Positions 44,801-56,645 of a stretch of DNA of 64,000 nt are shown one piece after another. The notes below the pieces were generated by a model. That model was not told the origin of the DNA, ran no database searches, and was given only the letters and a program-made list of their open reading frames with translations. The translations under genes and the position numbers were made by a program. This DNA is from Sinotaia quadrata (taxonomy: Eukaryota > Mollusca > Gastropoda > Architaenioglossa > Viviparidae), in NCBI GenBank assembly GCA_028829895.1, contig CM054179.1, positions 100,525,875-100,589,874 of the forward strand, given 5' to 3'. The first letter of the stretch is position 1. Every line of letters begins with the position of its first letter.

Positions 44801-47243
44801 TATGCGATAACAAAATTAAGCGCTATTGACGCTTATATATTTATGCGATAACAAAAATAAATCTATTGACGCTTATATATTTATGCGATAACAAAATTAA
44901 GCGCTATTGACACTTATATATTTATGCGATAACAAAAATAAATCTATTGACGCTTATATATTTATGCGATAACAAAATTAAGCGCCATTGACGCTTATAT
45001 ATTTATGCGATAACAAAATTAAGCTCTATTGACGCTTATATATATTTATGCGATAACAAAATTAAGCGCTATTGACGCTTATAAAGATAATCTAATAGGA
45101 CAACAAAAGTTAATACAATTGATACCATTTAGTTATGACAAACTGCTACAACAACACAGAAACAAAACTGCTCGAGAACATGTGTTAAACAAAAGCAAAT
45201 ACCTTTTTTTAAAAAAAAAAAATAGTCAGTATCTATATAATGGTTTTCACAAAGAATAATCACAACCGTGTGAATTTCAACCTTGGTCACGGTGAGTTTG
45301 TTAATCCGGGCATTTGTGCAATGCAACTTTAACCTATTTATAGAAGGGAGCTAAATAAAATAAGAAGAGATAATCCTGTTCGTTATAATTAAAGTTGTTA
45401 AAGACAGACACAACATTACCGGTTTCACTCACTTCTTGCCGTTAGTAAACCCAGCACCTCGTGGCTACCGATTTGTGCTGCAGCTAATTTTACCACACCC
45501 TGTGTCTCGCACTGAGAAACTAAAGCAGCGAGAAAGAGAAATAAATTATTAAAACAATTTTGAAAAAATAAAAACGACATGGCAGACTACTATTTTTGTA
45601 GACTACTAATATTTGGTTGACAGTAAAAAAGAAATAGTAAATCATTATTTAAAAATAAAAATATTCTTCCGTACAATTTCCAAGGATGCTAAGTTTTCTT
45701 TAATTTAAAACATTTTTACAAAATCTCCAAGATCTGGGTTTTCAGTCAAGTAGCTAAATTGTGTTTCTTTGATTAAAATTGCTCACTCTAATGATCTAGG
45801 TTTTACTTTCTACTAAATCAGAAACATTCCTTGAATCAGACGATGCGAATTCAGGTTTTTTTAGTTTAGATGTTTTTCCGTCAATACAACTGTCTTTTAA
45901 GTATCTGGGAAACTCGATTTCATATTCTGCAAGATCAGGTACGTTTCGTTGACAATATTTTTATCAATTCCAAAATACAGAGTTTAATTGCGTTTGCATT
46001 ATAAAGATATACTTTTCAAAACTGAAGATATTCAGCTTTTAAGTTCTCGGAAGTCTGATGAAGTAGATATGCTTTCTTGGCCAATTTTTCGCAGACTCTA
46101 GAAAGCACGTAATAATTTCACGGGAGTGTAAAGTAAATTTAACCAACAACAAGATTCTCAGTGCTACAAACTCGCTGTTATCAAAACATCCTTACGTTCA
46201 CAGCATGAGTTGTGTATTTAACGTCTCTGAAGGGACAAGCAATACATGCAACGATTCAAGACACAAAAGACAATTAGTTCCATTTTCGATGTCATCACGT
46301 GCTTACCTCCAGCAGGGAGCTGACCAATCAGCTCGGAAATATCCGTTTGCAGTTCGAAGATGATCTGAGATAACTGGGAGAGCACAGTGCCTAAGGAGAA
46401 CAAGACAACCACTGTTAGAACAAGACACGTGAAATATTAGAATGAGACACGTGAAATTGTGAGAACGAGACACGTGGAATTGTTAGAACAGAGTAAATTA
46501 AACTGTTCGAAAGAGACATGAATTCATTAGAGCTAGTAGCTCGTTCGTACTTTAAGCCGATATCTGTCTATTTAAAATGCTTTATACTTAAGCTGATATG
46601 TCTATTTAAAGTACATTCGTACTTTAAGCTGAAATATCTATTTAAAGTGCGTTCGTACTTTAAGCCGATATCTGATTATTTAAAGTGCCTTAGTACTTTC
46701 CAGAGACATCCCTGTATTTCATTTGCTTTAGAAGTTTAGGCCGATATTTTTATTTTATTTTATTTCTTTTAGTGCATAATGCAGGGAGGGGGGAATGTAA
46801 CAATAACAGCAACAAAGAGAATATTAACAATATTGAAATAAAAACAATACAGGAACGACCGTTTGTAACTGACCAGTTTTTGCTTGTTTGGCAAGCTCTC
46901 TGATTTCTGTCGCAAGCTCTCGATACGCATCACTGGACACTGGGGTCTGCTTGTGAGAAATAAAAGACATGGCAACAAACGCAATATTTGGGTAGCATTT
47001 AGTTTTAATTTATATTAAATTAATTTTCTTTTCAATATGCATGTTGCTTCCGTTAATGTACAACCAAAGGCAGGATTGCCGTAAATTGACAGTATTCCTC
47101 ACAAACATACACACACACAGACACGCACATTTCCTGCTCATTTTATAGTAGCAAATCCTGCCTACCTCAGGAGGGTCAACAGCAGACGACAGTGAGAGCA
47201 AGGCCAACAGACTGAACACTACGGTAACACGCGCTGAAACCAT
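41834..47243 (-). CDS. Gene D: divergent secreted helical/beta-domain paralog (245 aa)
   Basis: Coding exons on the minus strand: 47243-47166, 46946-46874, 46390-46307, 45519-45433, 43997-43923, 43413-43324 and 42084-41834. They join to 738 bp, phases 0,1,1,1,1,1. Exons 3-6 are the same lengths as in A-C. The signal peptide is MVSARVTVVF ... SSAVDPPE. Conserved words include SQCETQGVVKLAAAQIGSHE (exon 4), PLAIMSYRLSLCFSFLEE (exon 5), ELSRDVSHFLFAFEFGTNVT (exon 6) and WKFSPGKYTFNPRP ... GWNVNAGLTIRF (exon 7). Cysteines are at 82 and 120. Exon 2 is shorter (73 bp) and shares little with the others. The exon-2 acceptor could also be three bases earlier, adding one Gln. D branched before the B/C split. 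Function unknown; secretion supported by the signal peptide and conserved sequon. Confidence 0.82.
43160..43290 (-). other. Conserved block in intron 6 of gene D
   Basis: 'ctggacgaggattgagacaa', 'gggagattactctgtaaatg' and 'accattattttgtacagtgc' match the B and C blocks in order. A CRE octamer (TGACGTCA, 43206) lies inside. In D the flanking intron is otherwise unlike B and C. Confidence 0.55.
43515..43755. repeat. 46-bp minisatellite in intron 5 of gene D
   Basis: Five copies of 'ttttgctttcgtaacattaa' plus 'ggctgagagttccgttac'. Open frames are artefacts. Confidence 0.9.
44762..45085. repeat. 41-bp minisatellite in intron 4 of gene D
   Basis: About eight units of 'gcgataacaaaattaagcgc' + 'tattgacgcttatatattta', alternating between 'aaaataaatc' and 'aaattaagcgc' versions. 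The alternation implies a two-unit higher-order repeat. Confidence 0.92.
46535..46705. repeat. About 40-bp tandem repeat in intron 2 of gene D
   Basis: Four copies of 'gttcgtactttaagccgata' + 'tctgtctatttaaagtgc'. Confidence 0.85.
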
Positions 47244-47601
47244 TTTGCTTAGATCTGCAGAAAAAAGGAACACAGAACAGCTGAGTTTTCAGTGCCAAAG
47301 CCAGAAAGTAGGACAAAAGCTGTGTACAAATAAACTATTTTGAATAGCTTACTCGAGCTGACAACGTTCGTCAAAAGAAATATAAAATTGACCCACAGAA
47401 GAACTGTATTAAACTGAAAAGATTGAAGAATCCAAGTCGAAAATATCTTCAGCCATTGCTGTAGCAAGTGAGAGAGAGAAGGGAAGACAGGGGAACGAGA
47501 GAGGGAGAAAAAAAATGATGGAGAGACCGAGAAAGGAAAACAGGTAGAGGGACAAAGTGAGAGATAAATCAGTTTCGACGATAACCAAGTGAACTGTACT
47601 A

Positions 47602-48191
47602 TAGAACGTCGATTATCCGACCTAACTGGGCCTAAGGTCGGTACGATTAATCAAGTATTTCGGATAATCACAGAAACATAAGAATGCCCAGTTTATTCGA
47701 AACTAAGTTTAATTGGGCCTTCATTTAAATTATTGTACGCAAGATTGTTACTCCTGGATTTTGAAATATGCTAACAACCACCACCCCTACCACACTTCCG
47801 CGCTCACAACAGGAAATGAAGCATCAAGTATACAGGAGACTAACCAGGGTCCACAGTCTCTAAATCCAAACTTTGATTTTTAATTCCTGTAATGACGAAT
47901 TAAGGCTATTTCTGGTCAATATTGCATATCACTTCGAATAAATAATCGGAAACGAATCCATTTCAGTAGAAGGCTCGAGAAGAATATCAGTACACCCTAT
48001 TGATTAACGGCGTCGTTTACTTCCAATAGACTGAATAGAGAGAACCAGTGTGAATTATGCTGCATTGTGAAGATATCAACAAGTCTTGGCTAGTAGAGGA
48101 AAGGCAAACCTAGCAACTAGTGCACTAGCATAAAACTAGTCAGGAGGCAGGAGAAAAAAGGACGGCGTTGGTTCGGATAATCGACGTTCTG
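47602..48191. mobile_element. pogo/Tigger-like MITE in first intron of gene D
   Basis: The left end TAGAACGTCGATTATCCGA and right end TCGGATAATCGACGTTCTG are inverted repeats matching at 18 of 19 positions. Both are flanked by TA, the target site of Tc1/mariner-pogo elements, and the CGATTATCCGA core is typical of Tigger-like termini. The roughly 590-bp interior has no transposase ORF. A second inverted pair near the left end (gattatccgacc / ttcggataatc, 47611-47670) suggests a nested hairpin. It inserted in the untranslated-leader intron (48297-47255) and leaves the splice sites intact. Confidence 0.8.
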
Positions 48192-48297
48192 TATTTAGAA
48201 AAAGACCACTACAATTGAGAACAAAACAAAATGTATTCAATTTAACGCCAATAATTACAATTATTTTAACAAACAATCCAATCTTCATCTCACTCAC

Positions 48298-48446
48298 CAG
48301 AGTTTGAGAGAAACTGCTCAGCGGTCGCCGGAAATCGCAGGTGTGCCGGAAGTTGCAGGAGGCGAGCTCGAGCTTGCTGGCGTGGAGCGATGAAATGTCA
48401 GCATCATTTTATACAGCACGAGAAACTAAAGCTTTGGAGTCACGTG
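48298..48446 (-). promoter_or_regulatory. Promoter and non-coding exon 1 of gene D
   Basis: On the minus strand a TATAAAAT box (48413-48406) follows an E-box CACGTG (48446-48441). The leader runs from about 48383 to a GTGAGT donor after 48298. It joins an acceptor (ttttttctgcag) 11 nt before the ATG at 47243. The leader contains two TTCCGGC words 18 bp apart. The 26-bp ATCCGGCT array and the GGGCAGATAA box of A-C are absent, so D is probably regulated differently. No ATG lies in the leader. Confidence 0.6.
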
Positions 48447-48929
48447 ATCTCCCAAAAGTTAATTAAAAATAGCTATAAAAGATTACAATTGCTAGATTGA
48501 ACAATAAGCAGGTCGAAAAACCTATGAAGCATATAGGCATTTTTTATATATTAATGTCTTGTGCCATTTCGAACAAATATTTGGCTATTGTGGTTTTCTT
48601 TGTTATGTTTTGACGACGGAATATGAAGGCGAGTCGACATTCTACACTCAGATTTGTCTGCTCTTAGTTTGTAGATGAGCAGATATGTCTATTTGTCGAA
48701 AGGGGTTGCTTTCGTGGGCAGTCGTATCGCAGCATCTGATACCAACAGAATCATAATGAACGTTGGAAACAAAAGTTAGAACATGTACCAAAAGGGAGAA
48801 ATGTATAGACCGGTTTGAATTCTTTGTTAACAGCAATCAAACATTGCTAGCTTATTACATGTCTACTATCGTTAGAGTTATTCAGCTGTCTTTAAAAATA
48901 AAGTTGGTAATAGCAGAATACGGAATAAA

Positions 48930-48978
<49 letters not shown>

Positions 48979-50632
48979 CACACACATATACACACATATA
49001 CACACACACACAAACACACACACGTATACACACACACACTCACAATGATAATGATGACTACTTTACCACTTTTCTTCCCTTGTTGTCTAAAAAAAATATA
49101 AACTTAACTCTGTCACTCAAATGCAATCAGATTGTTACCATTTGAAATGCCTGACATGTTTAAACACAGTACACAGCAACAACGAAATGGTGTGTAGAAA
49201 ATTTGCACATAGTTATGAATATTTATTCAATTTTGTCAATATTAGAAACAGCCGTCATCCTGACAGCAAAATACATGAAGATTATTGTTAATGCAAAAAC
49301 ATTGTCACAAAAAGTACATGTGTATATGCAGCTAGAGAGAAGGTGCAAAATTGTCAACGTTTTCCTCTGTACTATAGCCGGCGCCAGCCTTTTCCAAATG
49401 TTTGAGAATTTTAGTGAAAAGATCCTACGAATGTTCGCTGTTGTGTTGGCTTGAATCCCCAACTATCTAGTCTTTGCATGATCTTGTCTTTCAACAGATC
49501 AAACCCCAGATGGCAGCTGTCATAGACAGGGCTGAGTTGGAGATGACATTCACCATCACCCCTTTCATTAAGCATCTGGTCATCATCATTTGCAGTTTTG
49601 TAGCTCATCAGTGCGAAATGCTTTCTACATTTATCAAGAAAGGTCACCAGGGTTCTTCAACCTGCGTACATGTATGCATTCTATCTCTTGTCCTGATCAG
49701 GGGAGATCATTCGTCGTTTTTTTGTTCCGGCCATCACCGAGGAATATTGTTGTTTTATTTTCATGAGGGAAAGCATAAATATATACAGATTTCTTCCATT
49801 ATTCATGGGCATATTCTTCATATTCTTTTGGACAGTTTGTGTGGACATATTCTTCATATTTTTTTGGACAGTTTGTGAGTGTGTTAGTTAGTTTGTTCAT
49901 CAATTTCATCAACCCTTCAAAAACAGGAGTAATAATATTAGTTAGTGGTGCATTTTCATAGATAGGTAGGTAGTTTTGTTAGTTATTGATAATATTATTA
50001 TTAATTAAGATTTTGGGCCATTGACATTTTGGTCCAGTGAACATATTTTTGGTCAATAATTTGTTTATGATAATTTGTGGGTTTTCACCCGGAGACATTT
50101 TCATAGTATGCAATTCATCTTCTTTTATTTTATTTTCATTCATTTTTTTCATTGCTCTGGTCCCAAGGCCCACGAGTGTTGTGTGTGGAGGTTTTCTGGA
50201 TGAATGACTAACAGCCTTGTGAAAGTACCCCTCATATTACCGAGAATAAATTCTCATTGTTAGCTTTATTCAAAGCATCTGTTTTGGTTTTTCGAAACTG
50301 GTGCGCAGTGCGGTTGTTTGTCCGTTCGTTGGTTCCGTCCACATTACACATTCAACTCTACAGCCGACTCTCAAACTTTACCCTGCACTCAGAATAAAAT
50401 TCCCCCCCCCCCCCATCAACATCATGGTGTCTTGGTGCGTCGACGGCTAAATCACTACACCCTCCTGGATGATATATATATATTTATTTTTTGCAAGTTC
50501 CTCATTGTTTGAATTTAAATGTATTGCCCTTGCCGTAGTATCATTAATTTTAACGCCTTTTCTTGATTTTTAAAAATTTATTTTCATTTCTCCATACAGG
50601 CCGGATGCTGCATGACGAAATAAATTATCATA
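48447..50632. other. Gene-poor stretch with CA microsatellite
   Basis: A CA/TA-rich tract lies at 48932-49040. 49440-49650 is open on both strands and of balanced composition, and an AATAAA at 50245 follows on plus. It could be the 3' end of a decayed or non-coding transcript, but I recognise no protein. Short duplicated phrases (tggacagtttgtg, 49829 and 49865) also occur. Confidence 0.35.
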
Positions 50633-51583
50633 ATGTTCGGGAGAAATTCAAATGTTAAAGAAAAGCTGTCTGGTTGCGAATTCAAAAAACGAATAGCAGA
50701 GAAATAACAGTTTGAAGAAAATAAAAAAATGTATGAGCATTGAAAAATATGTTATACAAAAAAAAGGCAAGACGAAGATCATACAGCTTCAACTTCAACT
50801 GTCGACACTTCCGGCTGAACTAATGACAGTTCTTGAAAATAACGGTACACCATCAGTTCAAATTCAAGGGAATGAACTGCTAGGAAATAATAAAGCAGTT
50901 CATGTACAAAAGATTAATTATTGATGAAAAGTTCGACGATAAAACACAAGAAACACTGAAATTATCAGATTGCTGTATTTGGCCAGTCTTTCGAAATATC
51001 ACCAGCGTAGATCTTTTAATTAAAATTGGTCCGATACAAATTACCATTGATGAATAACCTGAAGATGAGAAAGGTCGACATTTTTCAAATTCTTATTATA
51101 GTGTTTTGGTGAAGTGTTTTGCAGTTGACGGTCAGTTTACTCCGTTTCATAAAGATTCCGTATTTTGCTAATGCTGCCGACATTTTGACAATAAATCAAA
51201 TTCCAAATTAGTTTGTGATGAATTCAATAAATGGAAACATTTGTCTGAAACAGTAGGAATTCATTAAAATAGCACCTCTCATATTATCAGTGGGTGGAAA
51301 CTGAAATGAGAATAGCACCTCTCATATGACAAGTTATCAGCAGTGGGTGGAAAATGAAATGAGAATGCAAACAGGACAAACCATAGATAAGGAAGAACAG
51401 AAGACGACTGAAAAAGAGAGTTTACGGTGGCAAAATGTTCTTCATCGATTTAATGAATATTACTCTGTATCTGGCAGCAAACAATATGGCTTTTAGGGGG
51501 AACTCGGATAAACTGTATACATCTCAAAATGGCAAATTCTTTCGATTAGTGCAATTGCTTGCAAAGTTTGATCCTGAGGATTG
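50633..51583 (+). pseudogene. Decayed hAT-related TTF-type zinc-finger (ZMYM-like) gene
   Basis: A plus-strand frame near 50980-51260 reads WPVFRNITS, then ...TID, stop, PEDEKGRHFSNSYYSVLV, ...FC, stop, CCRHFDNKSNSKLV and FNKWKHLSETVGIH. This resembles the N-terminal TTF zinc-finger region of hAT-derived transposase proteins (ZMYM5 / DUF4371 type). An upstream block from the ATG at 50633 (MFGRNSN ... GCEFKKR) fits the start of such proteins. Downstream fragments (QQWVENEMRMQTG, RWQNVLHRF) lie in shifted frames. Two in-frame TAA stops, several frameshifts and a local duplication (51268-51361) show it is dead. No termini were identified, so an old transposon and a retrocopy are both possible. 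Confidence 0.62.
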
Positions 51584-52116
51584 ACAGTATTCTTTATGTC
51601 CAGAGAGGATTGACAGTATTATTTATGCCCGAACAAAGTTAACTTATCTGAATCAAAAATGGCAAATACACTTAAATTGAGAATCTGTAATCAAATCATA
51701 TTGCCTATGTACAAGTAGAATTAGAGGCTAATTAGTGACTTAGGATGACCAAATTATGACAAATGTCACATTTTGCTATTTTAACGTTTAGTAACACAGT
51801 CGTGACTATATATATTTATGGTCCAGAAAACTTTAATATTTCTGTCCTCTTTGCAACAGGGATGGGAAAGCTAATGTATTTCCTTATTGGCACTTATTAT
51901 CAGTCTCTGAATACCTCTCTTGTTTAACTCTTCCAGAGTTAAAGTTAACCCACCGAGTGCACGCATACTGTCAATCCGTTCGCTGGTCTAATGCACATAT
52001 ACACTGTTATTGTAAAACACAAGAATCTATATTGTAATACAATATAAGAATTTTTACAATAATATATATTTATAGAACAAACATCTAAAATAAGAAACCA
52101 TTTTAAACACAATTTT

Positions 52117-52170
<54 letters not shown>

Positions 52171-55100
52171 ACACACACATAACACTCAACGGCATGACAC
52201 TCAGCAATAATGGAAGCATTAATAGATGGTTTTGTCAGACATCGAATATATTTGATAACTCTCATCCCTTGGGAGGGTCTTCGATTTTGAACGGTACACC
52301 TAGGGAGGTCGGTTCTCCAGAATATAGTGAAGGAAGTTCATATGTGATGACGTCTAATCGACGAAAATCTTTGCAGGTTTTGGAGATGAAACAACATCAG
52401 CATATCAACACCAACACCACCACTGTAGAAAGTATATGCCCCCCTCCCCCTATTAGGGGCTTCGATAATAAGTTGTCCTAAGCCGAGAGATCGGCTCCTC
52501 CGTATTAAGTGAGAGGAAACAAGTCTCTCCAGAGAAAACAAAACAGATAGCATCCAATTGTTGAAAAGTTCTTGCTGGCGTTGGACGGGAAACAAAACGA
52601 TGGCATAACCGCCACCTTTAGTAATCATTCAGAGAGCAGTTTGGCAACACGTTACTAACCACACACTGTACCAGGTCCGGGGTTTTGTTTTCCTGTAACT
52701 GAGACGATAACAGCTTGTGTCGTGTTGATTTTAAAACAGAGAAGACTGCAAACAAAAAAACAAACAAAACACGAAATGCTCTTTTTATTTATCTGGACAA
52801 TAAACTACAGAATTCAAACTGATTGTAGATCAAACATATATCTCTACATGACGCAATAGACTGTTCTGACATGAGATACGCTCTACAATTACGACTAAAT
52901 AATTCGTACCTAGTCTATGGGCCCTACACACCTCCAGAAAAGAAAATGGTTTTATGATAATTTTCAAATATATATATAAAGTCACAACTGTGGCATGTTT
53001 ATTGTTAGGTGTCGTAAAACGTCTACAATGGCCGGTGGAGAGTCTTTCGATAAACTGACTGGTTTCAGTTGTCAGAAAAATAGACCGTGCCGACCGTGTG
53101 CCCTCATTAGAATCCCACTTTATGGTTCACTTCCGCTAGATGAGAGATAACTCCTTTCCATTCCAGGATGTGCTTCTCTGTATTACATGCTATTTCTTTG
53201 CCTAAATCTCAAGTACAGCTTTGTAAAATCTACATCAGTATGTGTCATCTGCACTGTTTGGGACAGGTAAAATAACTTTTGGAGAGTCAGAAATTATCAC
53301 TAACGATAGATCAGGTAAAAACATTTTCTTGGATATAAATTATAATGTATGTGTTGTGGTAGGAAATTAGGATACTTTTGTATTATTGAAGTAGCGGAAT
53401 ATGTTTATTTTATAACAATGTAGCACGGCTTGGTTTTAGGATCATCATGCTTTTTTAAATTTATTTATAATAAACTGAATTCTGAGAACAACCTTGTTTG
53501 ATATTAAAGTTGAAGTTATTGAATTATTATTGAAGTTTCAATCCATTTTTTTCTCTGGCTGCATCAGTCTACAATCCAACAGTTCTACAAAAAGTCTATC
53601 TTTTTAGATCTCTGTATCAAACTTTTAGCAACCTTTTTTTTCAAGCGATCCGTGGGAACACATTTTTAGCCCTACATGTATATCTGATAGGGTATGAACT
53701 AAGGTCTTGCAATTAATTTTCATATGTATAGTTTAGATAAATGATAAACACTGTATAGGCGATAGCTGGTTCTTGATTACAAATGAATGTTGTCTACAAT
53801 CCATAGCTTTCGCCTGGGAAATGTTTTGAGAAGCAAGTGGATCAGTGTAGACTTCTAGCTGGATTGTACTGTATATGTATTGGAGATCAAATAAATGTGT
53901 TGGAACGAAGACAACAAACAAAATGTTATAAAATATTTATTTTGTGTTTGAATTGCTGCAAATGGCCAACAGAGGCATGAAAGTATAGACAGTTTCATCA
54001 GTTTCTTTTTGTTATCATTCTAAAAGTGATCTTAGCAATAGAAATACAACCATAAGAAAAAGTAAAGAATGCTTTGTCAGTGAATTCAGAAATTACTAAT
54101 GTTAGTGATAACTGATAAAAGTGATATATATGATTTATGCTTTTTGAATTTTTGTATTTCTTCAGTGTTCTTCTTGAATTATTATTATTGCAATGCACAT
54201 ATTTTATTGTTGACTGTAAATATGATGTAGCAGTTTTGTATAACTGCAGGAAACTATTGATCTTCATTTCACACCTTACACGTACCGCTATGTTATGATA
54301 GGCCAGGATGGGAATTGTTAAACCTGACAAGGATTGTAGTGAGGAGAGAGGACCAGAAGACCAGCAAATATAGGCCATAGGAATACAGTCTACCAGCAAA
54401 TATTGACCACGGTCTACCAGCAACAGAATTCAGTAATCCAAACAATAACTGAATAAGACAAGACATTCCAGGTTATTATTTGCGCCAGTGGAGGAAGTTG
54501 AGATTTTATTGGACACAATTCTGGCAAAGACAAAACTGCCACTAGTCAAGGATCAGACCAGGGGTATGATGTCATATTGTAGACATATTTGTTACTACCA
54601 TCTTGGCTTGAGACTTAAGTTAGGCTCTCAGTAGGCTAACAGAACAAACTGTATGATAGGGATTCTAAGGAACGGGGGTTTTGGTGTTTGTTCAGTTTCT
54701 TTATTTACAAAACTTGTAAATATTTCATACAACTTCTAAATATTTGTAGTTATTCCTAGTATTAAATTGTCATCTTTCTCCATATCTTAATTAATTCTTG
54801 GGATGACATTTAACTGGGATTGGCTGGGTGCAAGTTTCTAAAAGGATAAATGAATGTTAGTTAATTAAGAGGAGGAGATAATATTAGGCAATCCCAGAGG
54901 CATTAACTAGTTTACTTGTATTAAGTTGAATAATTGTCTTGTCAATTTATTGCAACAGGTATTAATTTTGGTGATTGAAGGAGTAGGCTGGCCATGGGGC
55001 TGCTAGTAGTATTAATACTAAGTATCTAACCAACAGTCCTAATAATTAATACTATAATAGGGTCATATATAAACTCCACACACAACAGTAAGACTAACAA

Positions 55101-56439
55101 GAAAGGGGTTTAAGGGGATAATTCATGTTAGCTCAATGTAAATTTGCTCTCTCTCTGTCTCATACACACCCACACAAAGATAAGGCACAGGCAATACTCA
55201 TACAATACATTAATGTATTAATGTCTATTACCACAGCTTTTCTTGCAATTACCCATTCAACACATCAGATGGATTTTCATTTTACTGATCAATTCATAAT
55301 GAAAAGAAATGATAAATTTATAAACAAAATTTTATTTTAAAATATAGAAATTTACAAATATTACATCATGTGCAAAAGTAAACAATACATTACAATGATA
55401 CCATGTAGAAAAAGTATTTGGTCTACAAAATTGTGGACAGATTATACAGTAACAGTAGGAATTGTCAGATGACAGATTGTATATATTGCCAGTAGGAATT
55501 CTCATACTGAGAGGCTGTCAGACACCTCAGTGTTCGATATTATGTCCCAACTGACTGTGCAGATATTCTGAATGTGATAATATTTTTATTTTGTGTTAAA
55601 CTGTGTTGTATGAAAGTACCTAAGATGGTTCTCTGAAAAATCTATCTCATGTGATTTATATGTAAAAATAATATTTAAGCTTAAAGTTGTTTTTAGATGT
55701 TAAAAGAAATGTAATTTCATGTTAATATATTATATTAAATCTAATATTAAATTCCAAAACGAAACATACAAGGAGAAGGAGGAGGTGGTGTGGCAGTGAT
55801 CTTGGTGGTAATGATGATCTTGGTGGTAGGAGTGATCTTGGTGGTACTGGTAGTGATGTGATGTTGGTACTTCTGCTGTTGGGTTTGGGGATCAAAACTA
55901 CCCCATTTTTAAGGAAGGAATTAATTTTCTCCAGTGGAGTGAGATCATTTATATGTTCTAGACTCTTATCACAAAATTGATTATATCTGTCCTTGACATA
56001 TATTGCACAGAAAACAGATAATATATTATGATGAGAAATATATATATGTATACACATCTGAATATTCAGGAAGGAAATAAAATAAGCATCACTAAATAAC
56101 CAACTAACTGCTAAATTGCAAAAGGAAATAGAATACAATTTACTAAAATTAATAAAAAGAAGATTAAATGTTAAAAATTCAATAAGCAAATATGGATATA
56201 GCATTTCATTCAGGTGAACAAATGTTTTGTGGCAGGCAAACCTAAAGAAAGAATCCCAATTTAAAATAAAACCGCTTATTAATTAAGGAATAAAATTAAT
56301 CAAAAAGTTCTCACTCATAGTCATACTTAGAATTGTAAATTTTAAGACGATTATGTCTTGCAGTTGCTGATATATTCACTTCACATATACTACCCAACAA
56401 TATTTTTGTTTGAAATTAGTAAAAATGAAGGATAACTAA

Positions 56440-56645
56440 AGCAGTATAGGCAGGATCTAATATAGTAGATAACTATAGCAGTATTAGGTTCAGCAGGATC
56501 TAATATAGAAGATAACTATAGCAATATAGGGTTTGGCAGGATCTAATAATAGTAATATAGTAGATAACTATAGCAGTATTAGGTTCAGCAGGATCTAATA
56601 TAGTAGATAACTATAGCAATATAGGGTTCGGCAGGATCTAGTATA
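56440..56645. repeat. Tandem repeat with 'agcaggatctaatatagtag' core
   Basis: Four or five copies of 'gcaggatctaatatagtaga' + 'taactatagca(g/a)ta', alternating 'ttaggttca' and 'tagggtttg' tails. Confidence 0.88.
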
